A DNA stretch of 6,173 nucleotides. Origin: Anaerolineales bacterium. Lineage in GTDB: Bacteria > Chloroflexota > Anaerolineae > Anaerolineales > Villigracilaceae. Under the pieces are notes generated by a model, which searched no databases, was not told the origin of the DNA, and worked only from the letters and a program-made list of their open reading frames with translations. The position numbers were made by a program, and so were the translations under genes. The number at the start of each line of letters is the position of its first letter. Position 1 is the first letter of the stretch. Of the stretch, positions 5,361 to 6,173 are shown piece by piece. The stretch spans positions 1-6,173 of the forward strand of contig JAICRQ010000221.1 in the NCBI GenBank assembly GCA_025966435.1, in the 5' to 3' direction.

Positions 5361-6173
5361 TTATCCCAATCCTAACAATTGTTTCAGCCAGGCTTTTCGG
5401 TCCTGTGTGGCTGTTTCATTGAGTCCGTGCTGTGCCTCGTACCATTTCATTTCCCTGGGCTCCTTCGCCGCGGCGAAAAATTCTTCGGCGCGTTCCTTCG
5501 GCACATGGAAATCATCGGTAGCAAATTGAAAAAATACACTTGCCGGGGAAAGGTTCGGGACGTGGGTAATCGGATCAATCTCAGCCATCTGACGGATAAA
5601 CGTTTCGCGCGCCTCCCCTTCCAATTTCGGCAGATAGAGGTACCAATCCGGGAAACGCGGTGTAGATGCCATAACTACGTAATGGGTGGGACGCTGGTCC
5701 AGGCTGCCTGCCAGCACACCGTACATCCCGCCGAAATCGTGACCTACATAGGCAACCCGCTTCGCGTCCACATTGGATTGGGACAGTAACAAATCCAGTG
5801 CGCGGCGGATGTTTACGACTTCTTCCGTGGAATTTTGCATATCTTCTTTCTGGGTGCGTTTGAGGAAGAAGTCGCGGTCAGACCACAACGTTTCAATGGA
5901 AAGGCATACGGCTCCGAGGCGCGCCAGTTCTTTGGCTTCTTCCTCGAATTGTGTCCGGTGCGAGCTAATCGACTCCGGCTCATACCAGTGAACATATAAG
6001 ACTGCCGCCAGCGATGCCTCTCCCTCTGGCCGGAACATCTCCGCGACCCGCCGATAGCCAAAAGGAGTTTCGATCACCAACAATTGACTTTCGATCCCAT
6101 CCTGTACTCGTTTGCCAAGCACTCGCACATCTTTTGATTCCAGCTTTTGATATTCACGCATTTGGGCTAACAT
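5361..6173 (-). CDS. Alpha/beta hydrolase (dienelactone-hydrolase-like) with Asp in the nucleophile position; start may lie outside
   Basis: The 270-residue frame reads from the right edge to a TAA at 5361-5363 and shows an alpha/beta-hydrolase core. A strand ending VLYVHWYEPE at about 58-67 fits the oxyanion-hole region. The nucleophile elbow is VGHDFGG at 143-149, with Asp146 where serine or cysteine would normally stand. A downstream FATDDFHVP at 218-225 supplies the acid (Asp220 or Asp221), and AQHGLNE at 248-254 supplies His249. General layout and length recall dienelactone-hydrolase or acetylxylan-esterase-like proteins, whereas the GHD elbow is typical of epoxide hydrolases and haloalkane or haloacid dehalogenases. 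There is no signal peptide or membrane segment, so it is probably cytoplasmic. An ATG lies exactly at the window edge (6171-6173) and another four codons later; neither shows a visible ribosome site, so the true start could be upstream. The substrate is unknown. Confidence 0.85.
   Translation of the reverse strand: MLAQMREYQKLESKDVRVLGKRVQDGIESQLLVIETPFGYRRVAEMFRPEGEASLAAVLYVHWYEPESISSHRTQFEEEAKELARLGAVCLSIETLWSDRDFFLKRTQKEDMQNSTEEVVNIRRALDLLLSQSNVDAKRVAYVGHDFGGMYGVLAGSLDQRPTHYVVMASTPRFPDWYLYLPKLEGEARETFIRQMAEIDPITHVPNLSPASVFFQFATDDFHVPKERAEEFFAAAKEPREMKWYEAQHGLNETATQDRKAWLKQLLGLG

Overview
The window looks like an ordinary chromosomal stretch of a moderately GC-rich bacterium. Several features fit Chloroflexota (perhaps Anaerolineae): a GAAC-N4-GTTC (Gram-positive-type LexA) operator, good sigma-70-like promoters, strong Shine-Dalgarno sequences, and a lytic transglycosylase anchored by one membrane segment. 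This assignment is an inference from style; there is no rRNA or marker gene to confirm it. The coding content is dense, and no gap between genes exceeds about 125 bases.

Layout. Bases 2-157 hold the 3' end of an unidentified gene, followed by a weak terminator-like hairpin. A complete pseudouridine-5'-phosphate glycosidase gene (psuG, 267-1205, +) follows, without its usual kinase partner psuK inside the window. Next comes the most striking control region: a near-consensus promoter (TTGACT, 17 bp, TATAAT) with a perfect 7-bp-arm inverted repeat of the LexA/DinR type between its two hexamers. It precedes an unrecognised four-helix membrane protein with a Q/P/N-rich tail (1317-2108, +). About 110 bases further on is a membrane-anchored SLT-type lytic transglycosylase (2219-2989, +). 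A strong bidirectional hairpin terminator and a small palindromic repeat element separate these plus-strand genes from the converging minus-strand genes.

On the minus strand are a two-component operon and a hydrolase. An OmpR/PhoB-type response regulator (4560-5237) is followed after 31 bases by its sensor histidine kinase (3104-4528), driven by a recognisable promoter at 5256-5285. Upstream is an alpha/beta hydrolase (5361-6173) with an aspartate in the nucleophile-elbow position (G-H-D-F-G), whose true start may lie beyond the window.

How they fit together. The regulator and kinase form a standard envelope-sensing pair. The membrane protein and transglycosylase are plausibly co-expressed, with the predicted SOS-type operator as entry point, which would make them a possible damage-inducible envelope module. 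That link is inferred from position and operator sequence only. PsuG (nucleoside salvage) and the hydrolase appear to be independent metabolic genes.
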